A DNA stretch of 64,000 nt, taken from contig CM045761.1 in NCBI GenBank assembly GCA_025200525.1, positions 77,715,551-77,779,550 of the forward strand, given 5' to 3'. The translations under genes were made by a program, and so were the position numbers. Positions within the stretch are counted from its first letter, which is position 1, and each line of letters starts with the position of its first letter. Below the pieces are notes generated by a model. That model was not told the origin of the DNA and did no database searches. It worked only from the letters and a program-made list of their open reading frames with translations. The DNA is from Camellia lanceoleosa. Its lineage: Eukaryota; Streptophyta; Magnoliopsida; Ericales; Theaceae. Positions 22,992-33,840 of the stretch are shown piece after piece.

Positions 22992-24676
22992 GAGAAAATT
23001 TCATTTTTACTCTTATAGTTTGCCTTATTTTTTAATTATACCTCCAAATTTTGAAAAATTTCAATTTTATCGCCCAAATTTTTGAAATTGCATCAATTTT
23101 GCCCCTGCCATTAAATTTGAAACGGAAAAAGTTTAAAAAATTACATTTTGACCTCAAATTTCAAAAGAAAGATGCAAACCCACCCTCTCTATCACCAAAC
23201 CACCACCAACAACCACCACTTCAAGCCCTCCTATCTCTTTCGTCATAACTCCGTTTTGCCTCATTTTTACGTCATTGTATTAACCTCATGGCCTAGTTTT
23301 TGTATCACCTCTCACACTTCTCGTTCTTCCTTTTTTTGTATGTCATCGGAGCTTCGAAAGTTGATAAAGAAAATAAAACTTTTCTTTCCATTTTCAACTT
23401 TTCTTTGAGCCATCTTTCGGATTTCATAGCTTTCTCGATTCTTGACGGTTTTATTTCAGTCTTTTGCCATTCTCTTCATCTCACTTCCTACTTCGTCCTA
23501 GACTACCTTGCTTTCTCACTTCTTCATGTAATGGGCAGTTTTGGTATACCGAAAGTTGTTTGAAAACTAACTTCAAAATTTTTGAAACATTCATCTTTTG
23601 TTTTTTTCTCCTACATCTTCTTCATTCTTCTTTTTTTTTTTCTTCTTCTTTTTCTTCTTCATTACTTATAACATGATGTGGAGCATGGTTCTAGGTGGTA
23701 ACAGAGCTAGTGATGATGGTGGTAGCTGTCTGGTGAAGGCTGCAGAGCTCGTGGTAATGGTGGTCATAGAGCTTAATGGTAGTGGTAACGGAACTTAGTT
23801 GTGAAGGAGATTGTTTGGTATTGAAAGTTAGTGGTGATGGTAATGCTCATGGTGGCGGTAATGGAGTTCGATGGCGGTGAAGTTGGTGGTTCGGGTGGTG
23901 ATATTGATAAAGGTAATGAAGTTGATGAAGTTATTGTTCATCTCATCTATATATAAACACATATCATATATATATATACATATGACCTTATCTCTTCATC
24001 ACCTTCATTAAATTCATGTATATGTATACATGTATCTGTGTTTATGCTATCAAGTGAAATGGGTGTTTTTGGTTGATGATGATCATAGTGGTGAGCATGT
24101 GTTGGGATTTTGTGCAATTAACCAAGCGGGTTTGTTTGATTTAGCAAATAGGTGTGTTTGTTGTTGATATTTATGGTGTATACAACATAATTCATCTAGA
24201 TATAACTAGGATTTGCAAGAAATGTTGGTTTGTTTAGTTTACCAATTAGGTTTCTTTTTTTTTGTGTTGTTGTATTTTCTCATTTAAGGAGGCAATTTTG
24301 CTTTGATGATGGTGGTTGTGTGTAAAGTGTGGGCTTTGGTTCATTTCAGTATGTGGGTTTTTGTTCATTTCAGTAGGAGAGTGAGTGAGCTTGCGACAAT
24401 GGTGTAGTGGGAGTTACAGTGGTTGTAGTGGTGTGAGTTGCCGAAGAGTGTGCAAGAGAGGGTGAATTTGGGTAGGAGATTGTGAGTTTGCATCTTTCTT
24501 TTGAAATTTAGGGCCAAAATATAATTTTTTTTTTAACTTTTTCCGTTTCAGATTTGATGACGGGGGTAAAATTGATACGATTTCAAAAAAATTTGGGGTA
24601 AAATTGAAATTATTCATAGTCTGAGAGTGTAATTGAAAATCAAGACAAAGTATAGGGGTAAAAATGAAATTTTCTC
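22992..24676. mobile_element. Mutator-like element (MULE) with long TIRs, non-autonomous
   Basis: The ends are long inverted repeats of about 205 bp. The left arm (22992-23196) and the reverse of the right arm (24472-24676) share GAGAAAATTTCATTTTTAC, then AATTTCAATTTTA, TGAAACGGAAAAAGTT and AATTTCAAAAGAAAGATGC, with scattered differences. The flanks are TTTAAGATA (22983-22991) and TTTAAAATA (24677-24685), a 9 bp duplication with one mismatch. Long TIRs plus a 9 bp TSD are diagnostic of Mutator-like elements. The 1.28 kb interior contains a CTT-rich tract (23610-23665), a GGTGGT-rich stretch (23700-23900) and no MURA-type transposase. Confidence 0.8.
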
Positions 24677-24685
24677 TTTAAAATA

Positions 24686-25347
24686 ATAAACTTAATAGTC
24701 ATATTATTATTATTATATATAATAAAGCAGGAGGGTTTTAGAAAATGTATAAAATCTATCAGAGATACATTTGGTTTTTATGGTCTAGATCAATCCTTAG
24801 TATATATCAATGGTTCAAATACATTTATTTCCCACCCAAACGCTCATCTCTCTCTCTCTCTCCCCTTCATATCTGCCTAAACACGTCTACCCCTCTCTAC
24901 ATATTCTCTCACACATTCTCATAAAAGAGACCTAAAAATGATTGAGTTCCGCTTGTCATTGCCATTGAAGACACCCACCCTACTCGGCTCCCTTCGAACT
25001 CACACTTACTTCCATCCCTCTTCGCTTAGCTCCCTTCAAACCCATCGTTGTTGCAATTCAAACCCATTGTTCCGATTATCACCGCCATTGAAGAGGAAGA
25101 TCGAACTCGGCTCATCGACACCCACCCTCTTCGGTTTTCTTCGGACTCGCACTCGCATCCTCGGCTCCCTCTTCACTCAGCTCTTTTCAAACCCATCATT
25201 CAGGTAAGATTGAGAATTGTTTCAATGTTTTTTTATGTTGTGTTTCACTCGATTTCTGCCTTTCCCCTTCTCTCTGTGTGTTTGTTTTTGGTTGATGGCT
25301 GTGTCTGTTCTTGAATTTCGCTTGCTGCAATTCGAACCCATCGTTCA
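24686..25347. other. Spacer, possible Helitron 5' end
   Basis: Starts with TCATATTATTATTATTATAT followed by ATAAAGCAGGAGGG, which resembles a Helitron 5' end, but no matching 3' end was identified. A CT microsatellite lies at 24847-24866. The short proline- and leucine-rich reading frames at 24938-25314 match nothing I know. CAGGTAAGATTG at 25199 looks like a 5' splice site. Confidence 0.3.
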
Positions 25348-26028
25348 ACACCAAAATAGAGGTAAGTTCTTTAGTTCTTTGTGTTGACAATCCAGAGGCT
25401 TCAATGTTATGTACATTTTTAGGGTTATTTTACATTGTTTATGGGTCATTTACATTGTGCTCCATACTGTTATTATTAGAATTCCATTCTCCCAAACCCA
25501 CAATTTTATTAATTAAACTCAACTCATCTCAATCTAATACATTTTAGCACCAAGAACTACATTAGTTTTTGAACCAAAATAGAGGTAAGTTCTTCAGTTC
25601 TTTGTGTTGACAATCCATAGGCTTCAATATTATGTACATTTTTAGTGTTATTTTACATTGTTTATGGGTCATTTACATTGGGCTCCATACTATTATTATT
25701 AGAATTCCATTCTCCCAAACCCACAATTTTATTAATTAAACTCAACTCATGTCAATCTAAACCCATCCAAGCACCAAGAACTACATTAGTTTTTGAACCA
25801 AAACAAAGGTAAGTTCTTCAGTTCTTTATGTTGACAATCTAGAGGCTTCAATGTTATGTACATTTTTAGGGTTATTTTACAATGCTTGTGGGTCATTTAC
25901 ATTGGGCTCCATACTATTATTATTAGAATTCCATTCTCCCAACTGCACAATTTTATTAATTAAACTCAACTCATCTCAATCTAATATATAAACCCATCCA
26001 AGCATCAAGAACTACATTAGTTTTTGAA
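25348..26028. repeat. Tandem repeat, three units of about 225 bp
   Basis: Each unit begins ACCAAAATAGAGGTAAGTTC (25349, 25573 and, with changes, 25797) and ends in CACCAAGAACTACATTAGTT. Copies are about 95 percent alike by eye. Every unit carries a splice-donor-like AGGTAAGT or a close variant at its start. No coding function is apparent. Confidence 0.85.
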
Positions 26029-26039
26029 CTGGTTGTGGT

Positions 26040-26250
26040 GACCATCGAGTGTAGAACACCATTGAGTGTACAATGGTTAGTTTTTTATTTTGTTGTACAC
26101 TGGTTAGTTTTTACAATTTTCTATAGAACACCATTGAGTGCTTTTCTCATTACCACTGGTTAGTTTTTTAATTTGTTGTACACTGGTTAGTTTTTCCAAT
26201 TTTGTGTAGAACACCACTGAGTGTTTTTCTCATTACCACTACTTAGAGTT
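26040..26250. repeat. Tandem repeat, two units of about 105 bp
   Basis: A block with ACACTGGTTAGTTTTT, then GTAGAACACCA(T/C)TGAGTG, then TTTTCTCATTACCACT occurs twice (about 26093-26160 onwards and 26185-26240), with half-copies at the start. A poly-T run follows at 26254. Confidence 0.75.
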
Positions 26251-26420
26251 GGTTTTTTTTTTTTTTTTTTCCCCTTATTAGTTAGTGTCGTTTGGTTTTT
26301 TTTCCTCCATAATACAATTTGTTATTGCTTTGTATCTTGATATAGTGACTTAAAAGCCAGCAACTACTTTAGAGCCATACTCTCAAATAGCCTTGACTTC
26401 TTCAATAATTGTATTTGCAT

Positions 26421-26481
26421 AATAACTTCCCACGCCTACATTGAATAACTTCCCACGCCTACATTGAATAACTTCCCACGT
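26421..26481. repeat. 23 bp tandem repeat, 2.6 copies
   Basis: AATAACTTCCCACGCCTACATTG repeats at 26421, 26444 and, partially, 26467. The surrounding 26250-26900 has no recognisable gene. Confidence 0.85.
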
Positions 26482-26899
26482 TCAACAACTCCCACCTTTC
26501 ACAAGCACTCAACATCATAGACTTAGCCCATCCAGATTTAGCAAAAACAGAGGCTATCCCATTGAAATTCAGCATCCCATTCAGCAAAAATAACATTTCT
26601 TTTGGAGCATTTTTGTTGATTCTTGATGTTGTTTGCAAAAGAGGCTGAGAATTCTAATTTTTTGCAAGGTAACTTTTATATATAATCCGACTCCGTTCTT
26701 GATGTGTTACCAAAATTGGTAGCCATGTGCATGTAAAGTAGCATATAAGTTGTAGAAGTAAAGAAATTTGAGAAAAAGGAAGATAAAATAAAATAGAATT
26801 GAATCCCATAACCCGTTCATTGTTATGATATATTAATTGAAAACCCACCAAATCTAAATCCAAGTAATCCGAACTCCAAAGAGCCCCTTAGCAAGTTGA

Positions 26900-27496
26900 A
26901 AGGTGCCCCTTGATAGCCAAGAAACCCACTTACTCAAAAAAATCCATCAGATCACTATCTATAAACCCCTGATCACATTTCATATAGAGTTTTATGTTTC
27001 CTTTGGTTGTTGTGCGACCAAGATTTTTGAAGCGTTGAAGCTTCAATCTTCGATTAGTACGTTCATGCTATGAGAATTAAAATAATTCACGAAAAGAAGA
27101 ATACCTCCTACTATGATGTTCAAGCCTTTGAATCTTGTTCTTGATTGATCAAGTCTTGATTGTATAAATAAAGCCACAGACAAAACACAAAACACTTGTA
27201 CAGAACCATATGGAAAAGTGGAAGGAACAAAGATTCAAGCGTATTCTATTCACAAACGTCTGTGTTTTGATGGCTATCACAGACATCTATAGATAGGCTT
27301 GGACCCATGATCTAAGTGTAACTCCTTAAGACTTCCCACTATCAGGGAAGTTGTACCTTCCCATGAAACCACTATATGGAGTAGTGGACATGTTTCACGT
27401 TAGTTACCCATTACCCATTCAATTGATTAAATATATATAATATAAATAAATAAAACAAACATTTGGCTTATGGGCCATTTTATGGATATTCTTACA
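26900..27496 (-). repeat. Copia 3' LTR, left edge not determined
   Basis: On - an LTR start TGTAAGAATATCC (27496 leftwards) directly follows a purine-rich tract GCGAAGTAGGAGAA (27497-27510). The copia RNase H reading frame lies upstream on the same strand once element 2 is removed. Order and orientation fit a copia 3' LTR. The far end could not be fixed by eye; 26900 is a nominal limit. Confidence 0.45.
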
Positions 27497-27654
27497 TTCT
27501 CCTACTTCGCACATATGACACATTTTGTTGACTTTCGGGTAACTAACAAACTCATTATGGCCATTAAATAAAAAAACCCAAACCATAAAGTCATAATACA
27601 CGAATCATGGCAGTTATACTCTATCAATTGAGTATTTCCTTCCATGTATTACAT
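27497..27654 (-). mobile_element. Copia 3' untranslated part, interrupted by element 2
   Basis: The tail of the copia element continues at 59099 after the insertion of element 2. The 5 bp TACAT at 27650-27654 is repeated at 59094-59098 and marks the insertion site. Confidence 0.6.
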
Positions 27655-29404
27655 TGTAGCGATCCCAGTTTTGCCGCTTCACTGAGTATGTCAGGGATCG
27701 AAATTTGGTCACCATGGGTCCAGGAGTAGCTCCTTGGCGGGTCCTAGGCGGCACCTGGCAGGTTGAGGGCAAGAGCCGAATCAAAAATACAAAATGCATT
27801 TGAAGTTGCTTGCCCGCTTGAGCGGCCGTTTATGCGCTCGAACGGAGAATGTTTGGTTCTAGAAGTTGAACCTGTCTACAAAAGTACCAGGAAAGTGTAT
27901 TTCACGCTTGAGCGGGGCTTTCCACGCTCGAGCAGACCATGTTATATCAGTTCGTGAATATGATATTTCAGATCACTTTTGTATATCTCTCTCAAAAAAA
28001 AAAACCTTTCGTCTCCCTTCTCTCTGCATTTTCCCACGCCAAATTGGATCAAAACCTTAATTTCTCAAGAACCATTAGAGTTCTGCCATAAGTTATTCAT
28101 CAAAGTTGGTTAACTTCTCGAGGGCTTCGTTGTGTGTGGTGAAGATCGAGTTTCGACACCGTTGATTTTGGGGGTTTCATCTCGTTTCTTCTTCAAAACT
28201 TGAGGTAGGGATTTTCTTAGAGTTATATATATATATATATTTGCAAGATCTATATGATTTTCGAAATCATGTTTCGATAGCTTTGAAAATTGATTGTTGA
28301 TTTAAGAAGTTGAGCGATTTTGAAAGTGGGTTTATCTCTGGTTCTTTTAAAATGATCTTATGGGTTTTGATCTTCGTTGATTGAAGAAAAGATGATTTTG
28401 AAAAGTTTTCTTTCAAAAGATTTGAGTTATGTAGTTTTGGTGAGAAAACCTAGAATTTGGGGATTTTTTTTTAAAGGAGACTGAAAATCCATGAATGATA
28501 TTGTTATATTTATTTTGTGTGTCAAAATAAATGGATGTTTGGAAAATTTCTTATTTATATTTATATAAACGATAAATTTCAGGGAATATGAGAATTGTTG
28601 TTCATTTTGGAAATTATTGTTCAAAACGTTGAAATAGTCTTGAAATAACTAATTGTCAAGAATACTTGAGAAGAGCGAATTGTGTTATTCCTTGGATGAT
28701 GAATTGGAATAAAAGTATTTATATTCATCTTGTGAAATTGGCATATCAATTCATTTGATTACATTAAACTTTGAAAGTTGATTTGAAAACTTGCATTGAG
28801 AAAAAAATGTTGAGAAACAAGTTTTCATGGAATGGTTTTAGGGTAAATACGTTGGTAAGTTTTGATAGGTGGTGTAGATGATATTGAATAAGTTGGCCTG
28901 AGAGTCCGAGGTGAAAGGCCGAAAACCCATGCGCATAGGTGTCGAACCTTTCGGTTAATACCGGTAAAAATGACAATTTGGAAGTACTTGTATAGTCTAC
29001 TTGTAGACACCGACCTAGGGATTACCAGAGTCATATTTACCGCCCTTGAAATAAATTGTTAAGTTTTGACCAATTGAAATTGCACGACATCATTGAGCAT
29101 GATGGTTTTCAAAAGATGAAAATGTGATTTATCTTCAAAAAGGGACATAGCATGGCATGTGCATTTCATCTCTTGAGACTTTTATAAAATGTATATACTT
29201 TGTTAAGGATTTCCAACTGGGCTTTATGCTCACCCTATGGGATTTTTGTGTAGGAGAAGATGTGGTGATACCGCCTAACTAAAGGCGAGGAAATGTGTGT
29301 TGAGAGTACGAAACTCTCATTTTGTTGTGACTCTGTATGTAAGCCAAGGGCCGTATGTGTGTGGGTTTGAATAATCATTTTGTGTAACCAAGCTCAAGCC
29401 TTGG
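27655..29404 (+). repeat. Element 2, 5' LTR, first part
   Basis: Starts TGTAGCGATCCCAG and matches the 3' LTR at 57141 onwards throughout. CGCTCGAGCG-type sites lie at 27810-27945. It is broken at CTTGG (29400-29404) by Tat-B and resumes at 51543. Confidence 0.85.
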
Positions 29405-30490
29405 TGTAGACCACCCTCGAGAACTCCTGGCTCCGCGCCTGCGAGGGTGCGAATTCGTTTTGTTTTGAGCTACAACAGTTCGGACTTGTGTTGCGGTTCT
29501 GAATCTAATCCCACAAAGTACAATGTGAAACCGATAAATCACCAAAGTGTCCAAATCCGACAAATCATTTTGAAAAATTGATTTTATAAAGAAGTGCCAA
29601 ACATGGACTGCTTTGCCAAATACAGAGTCGCCATCTAAATATTTTATTTTGGGGGAATTTAGGAAACCCTAACTCGTGCCTAAGGCCACGTGTCTGTCAT
29701 CACCAAAGTTGCCTCGGCTCGGGAACTTGGGTACGAGAGGGGAAGGTCATGCAATGAGCACTCCCGCTCGCCCGATCAAAGATCGGCCTGTACTAAGCAT
29801 GATATTTTGTTTTTGAAAACACGTGTTCTTATTCCGGTTATTAACCTAGAATTACAATGTGATGCGCACAACATACAAGTATAGACTAGATCGCCTAAGT
29901 TTGAACAAAACATTGCATGTTTGTTTGTTTTGAAAATGGTTTACTACTCGCAAGTAGGCTAAAAATGCGGATTTCAATGAATTTTTCCAATTCAAGCAAT
30001 CCAACCTTCACCCACAAGCATTCAGGCAGTTAATCAACTAAGTAGTTAGCCTCATGGAAAGCATGCTAACATGGCAACATTAACACACATGCAGTATGCT
30101 AAAGCATAAACACTCACAGTGTACTCCGAGCCAAAACAAAGAACTAGTTAAAAATCATGCATGATCCTAGTTCATGTTAAGATGGCTAATGCAACACATG
30201 AAAAAATACAACTAAAATAGGCTCGGCTATTCTAGAATGGTATATGAATGCGACAATTCGATACATGTATTCAAATCGGAATTGAAATACAATACAGTTA
30301 GTATGATATGCCGAGCCCGGTGCATGCAAAACAGATGAATGATGCACGCATGCAAGCATAAGGTATGCTAATTGAAATATGCCCTAAAACTAACCATCAC
30401 AAGCGGTTAAGTAAAGGGAGAAAGAAATGGAGGTTGGAAGACATGCATCACACACATGCACGCTTATTACAACAGTTGGCCCTCTCGATG
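29405..30490 (-). repeat. Tat-B 3' LTR remnant
   Basis: Aligns nearly base for base with 46439-47529 of the 5' LTR, from TGTAGACC to the shared CCTCTCGATGGA. The match then stops abruptly. The remaining 4 kb of LTR, with U3, TATA and TGTAGACACC start, is absent here; the DNA leads instead into the PMD gene promoter. Since both LTRs are identical at insertion, the loss or replacement should be later, or arose by template switching. Confidence 0.8.
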
Positions 30491-31129
30491 GAAATATAAG
30501 CCTTATCAAGACCAAATTAAGACTAAGGAAATACAAGCCTTATCAAGACCAAATTAACTGGAACCTCCGATTTACCTCTCGGAGGGGTCACAACGTATTA
30601 AAAAAGGATACACCTTGCTCTTGACGAGTGACGATGAGCTACGCATCGCAGACTTGAATTGAAGTTCCCGCGGGGACGATTTCGCGCCGAAAAGTGTACT
30701 TGTCTTGTACTTTCTCGAGAGCTGAGGACTCCAATCATCACCAAAACACACAGGAAGAACAATGGAGCCCTGAAGATCATCTAGGAGGGTGGCCGACCAC
30801 CTACATCAGTGTCCAACCAGTTGTTGACCATAAAAGTGGTCGGCCGACCAGAAAAACTGGCTGGCCGACCAGTTTAGCAAAACAGGGACAGATTGGTCTT
30901 TTCAAGGCCGGATCTTTAAGTATACCACTTCAAATCACTTTGGCTCACAAACACAAGGCCGAAATCCATTCTCCTTTGCTCCTAGACCCTTTTTTGCCTC
31001 AGATCTGCACTTTATACGCGTTTTCCAATGCCCCACGCAAAGTTGTTTTGCGAAAACTTTTGATTCTCTTCATTTTGAACCGATTAGAATTTGTTTTCGG
31101 AGCTTCTTTCTCCATTTTCACCACTTGAG
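30491..31129 (+). promoter_or_regulatory. Upstream region and 5' leader of the PMD gene
   Basis: It opens with two direct copies of AGCCTTATCAAGACCAAATT (30502 and 30538), then a GC-richer stretch, then a GGCCGACC cluster at 30790-30880. A possible TATA element, TTTATACG, lies at 31011-31018. ACTTGAG|GTATGT at 31124-31135 is a good splice donor, giving a leader intron to the AG just before the ATG at 31273. The layout parallels the region before the second antisense gene (35885-36111). Confidence 0.4.
30790..30880. promoter_or_regulatory. GGCCGACC palindrome cluster before the PMD gene
   Basis: Contains GTGGCCGACCAC, a perfect 12 bp palindrome GGTCGGCCGACC at 30838-30849, and CTGGCTGGCCGACCAG. 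It lies about 1.39 kb from the LTR end, close to the 1.45 kb offset of the second cluster in the full-length LTR (47895-47965), so it may derive from the LTR. Confidence 0.55.
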
Positions 31130-31272
31130 GTATGTTTGTCTTGAAGTTTAGCACCTTTTCTCGGGCGTTGACTTTTGTTGACTTTTTCTCTTCCCAAGAG
31201 TTGACTTTTGTTGACTTTTTGCAATTTTGGCCCATTTTGCTCATTTTTGCTCATTTTTGTAGATTTTTTCAG
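31130..31272 (+). other. Leader intron with TTGAC repeats
   Basis: The donor GAG|GTATGT and acceptor TTTTTCAG|ATG are both good. Inside are two copies of GTTGACTTTTGTTGACTTTT-like sequence (31167-31220), giving four TTGAC cores (W-box type), followed by repeated GCTCATTTTT. Splicing is inferred. Confidence 0.45.
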
Positions 31273-31649
31273 ATGGCTGACGATATTCCATATGGTGGAG
31301 GCTCCCTGAGAGTAGAGGATGAGCCCGACATTATACCGTTGCCACCAAGGATACGACTATTCGACCTGGAGGGGTACCACCCGCAGGAGCACATCCTTCC
31401 TCCTAGCACTTTCCACTATTTTACAGACTTCGCGTAACGGGCGCCCGCAAACTTGCTGCTACGGGAGCTGGAGTCTCATCTATCTCATCATGTGCGCGAG
31501 GTGCGTACTTCACTTTTACATTTCCTGCGAAGTATTTTGCATTTCTTGCATATTTCATACTTTCGCTATGTATTATATCTGCTCGTTCTGAACACATTCA
31601 CATACACAGTACTTCTGCTCATTCTGGCATAACTTGCACGCAGCTCATA

Positions 31650-32905
31650 ACACAACACTTTGTTTGTTTGGCACATAGCTCATTTGGGCACATGGCTCAT
31701 TTGGGCACATAGCTCATTTTGGCACACAGCACATTTTGGGCGCACAGCACATTTTGGGTGCACAGCACATTTGGGCACACAGCTCATTTGGGCACATAAC
31801 ACATTTAGGGCACACAACTCATTTGGGCACACAGTACATTTAGGGCACACAGCTCATAACACTACTTAACCTGAACACGCAGTTTATAACACAGTATTTT
31901 GCTCAATCTGAACACATAGTTCATAACGCAGTCTTTTGCTCAATCTGAACACACAGTTCATAACGCAATCTTTTGCTCAATCTGAACACGCAGTTCATAA
32001 TGCAGTATTTGCTCAATCTGAACACACAGTTCATAACGCAGTATTTGCTCAATCTGAACACAGAGTTCATAATGCAGTTTTTGCTCAATCTGAACACGCA
32101 GTTCATAACGCAGTTTCCTATTTAGTTTGCACATAACTCATAACATAACACACTGTTCAATCTGAACACACGGTTCATAACACAGCATTCGGTTTATTTG
32201 CACGCAACTCATAACATAACACACTGTTCAATCTGAACACGCAGTTCATAACACGACATTCAGTTTAGTTTGCACGCAGCTCATAACATAATACACTGTT
32301 CAATCTGAACACGCAGTTCATAACACAGCATTCGGTTTAGTTTGCACGTAGCTCATAACATAACACACTGTTCAATCTGAACACGCAGTTCATAACACAG
32401 CATTCGGTTTATTTTGCACACGGCTCATAACACTGCTCAATCTGAACACGCAGTTCATAACACAGCATTCTGTTTAGTTTGCACGCAGCTCATAACATAA
32501 CACACTGTTCAATCTGAACACGTAGTTCATAACACATCATTTGGTTTAGTTTGCACACAGCTCATAACATAACACACTGTTCAATCTGAACACGCAATTC
32601 ATAACACAGCATTCGGTTTATTTTGCACACGGCTCATAACACTGTTCAATCTGAACACGCAGTTCATAACACAGCATTCTATTTAGTTTGCACGCAACTC
32701 ATAACATAACACACTGTTCAATTTGAACACGTAGTTTATAACACAGTATTCGGTTTAGTTTCCACGTAGCTCATAACATAACACACTGTTTAATCTGAAC
32801 ACGCAGTTCATAACACAGCATTCGGTTTATTTTGCACACAGCTCATAACACTGCTCAATCTGAACATGCAGTTCATAACACAGCATTCTGTTTACTTTGA
32901 AACTG
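31650..32905. repeat. Satellite-like arrays in PMD intron 1
   Basis: Three related arrays lie in the 1.45 kb intron. At 31660-31860 a unit of about 17 bp (CACACAGCTCATTTGGG) repeats. At 31905-32115 a 36-38 bp unit (CTCAATCTGAACACGCAGTT plus CATAACGCAGT) repeats about six times. At 32140-32905 a unit of about 72 bp repeats about ten times, made of the former plus TTCGGTTTAGTTTGCACG, GCTCATAACATAACACACTG. The longer unit seems to grow out of the shorter one. Confidence 0.85.
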
Positions 32906-33599
32906 ATTACATCTGTTCATTATACTCGTAGGTATCTTCCCATTTCACATAGGGTTACGGGTCGATTATTGCAATAGAGTGGTACATGGAGCTCCCGGAT
33001 GCAATTCGACATATTGTGGATGAGGCAGGGTTTGACCCATTTTGCGCGGGGTTATCGCGTCATCCAGCGAGCAGGACCCTTGTAGGCGCACTTGTAGAGA
33101 GATGGTGGGACACTACCAACTCCTTCCATTTTTCTGCCGCCGGGGACATGATGATGACCCCGTATGACTTTTCTATATTAACGGGGCTCGACGTGGCAGG
33201 CCGGCCGATTCCATACGATGTCGACATGGGTAAGTGGGAAGCCGCCTTGACCTATCTTCTTGGAGCTCATCCGCTGCCCGACAGATCACCGGGTATGGTT
33301 AAGTACACCTAGTTCTCCGAGCAGTACAGGGGGACTATATCCGAGACTATTGAGGCCGTACAACAAGTATGCCCGGGGATTTTTTATGTTCCTCCTCGGG
33401 ACCACTTTGTTCTCCGACAGGGGGAACATAGTCGGGCTTTATCTTCTTAGTGCTCTGGTAGACCTGTCACAGGTCTGGCACTTTGATTGGGGTGGCACTA
33501 GTCTCACTACCCTTTATTGCTACATGAACGCAACCTCCTGGGAGCGGGGGACCATAGTAGGTGGCTACTGGCGAGCCTGGGAGGTACAATCTGCCCTCT

Positions 33600-33840
33600 T
33601 AATTTACAGTTCTGCTTTTCATTCTCTGTACACTGCACATGGCACACATTGCACACATTACATCCTGTATTTTGCATTCTGCACTCAACATTCTACATTT
33701 TCTATACATTCTGTATTCGCATTGTGCACTCAGCATTCTACATTTTCTATACACAGATTCACATTCGGCACTCAAGATTCTCAGATTCTCTGACATTCTC
33801 AGCATCAGATTCTCGTGACTCAAAGATTCTCTCAGATTCT
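33600..33840. repeat. Short tandem repeats in PMD intron 2
   Basis: GCACTCAACATTCTACATTT followed by TCTATACA occurs twice about 52 bp apart (near 33680 and 33727), then degenerate AGATTCTC repeats to 33840. The intron runs from the GT donor at 33584 to the damaged acceptor before 33864. Confidence 0.6.

Noticed and set aside
24938..25314. Possible small gene with Pro/Leu-rich product and a splice donor
   Set aside because: The three frames overlap with no family match, and the region leads into tandem repeats. Kept only as a spacer with splice-like sites.
30427..31128. Short + frames upstream of the PMD gene
   Set aside because: The 144-codon frame reads through the GGCCGACC cluster and the leader. 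No domain; better explained as promoter and 5' leader.
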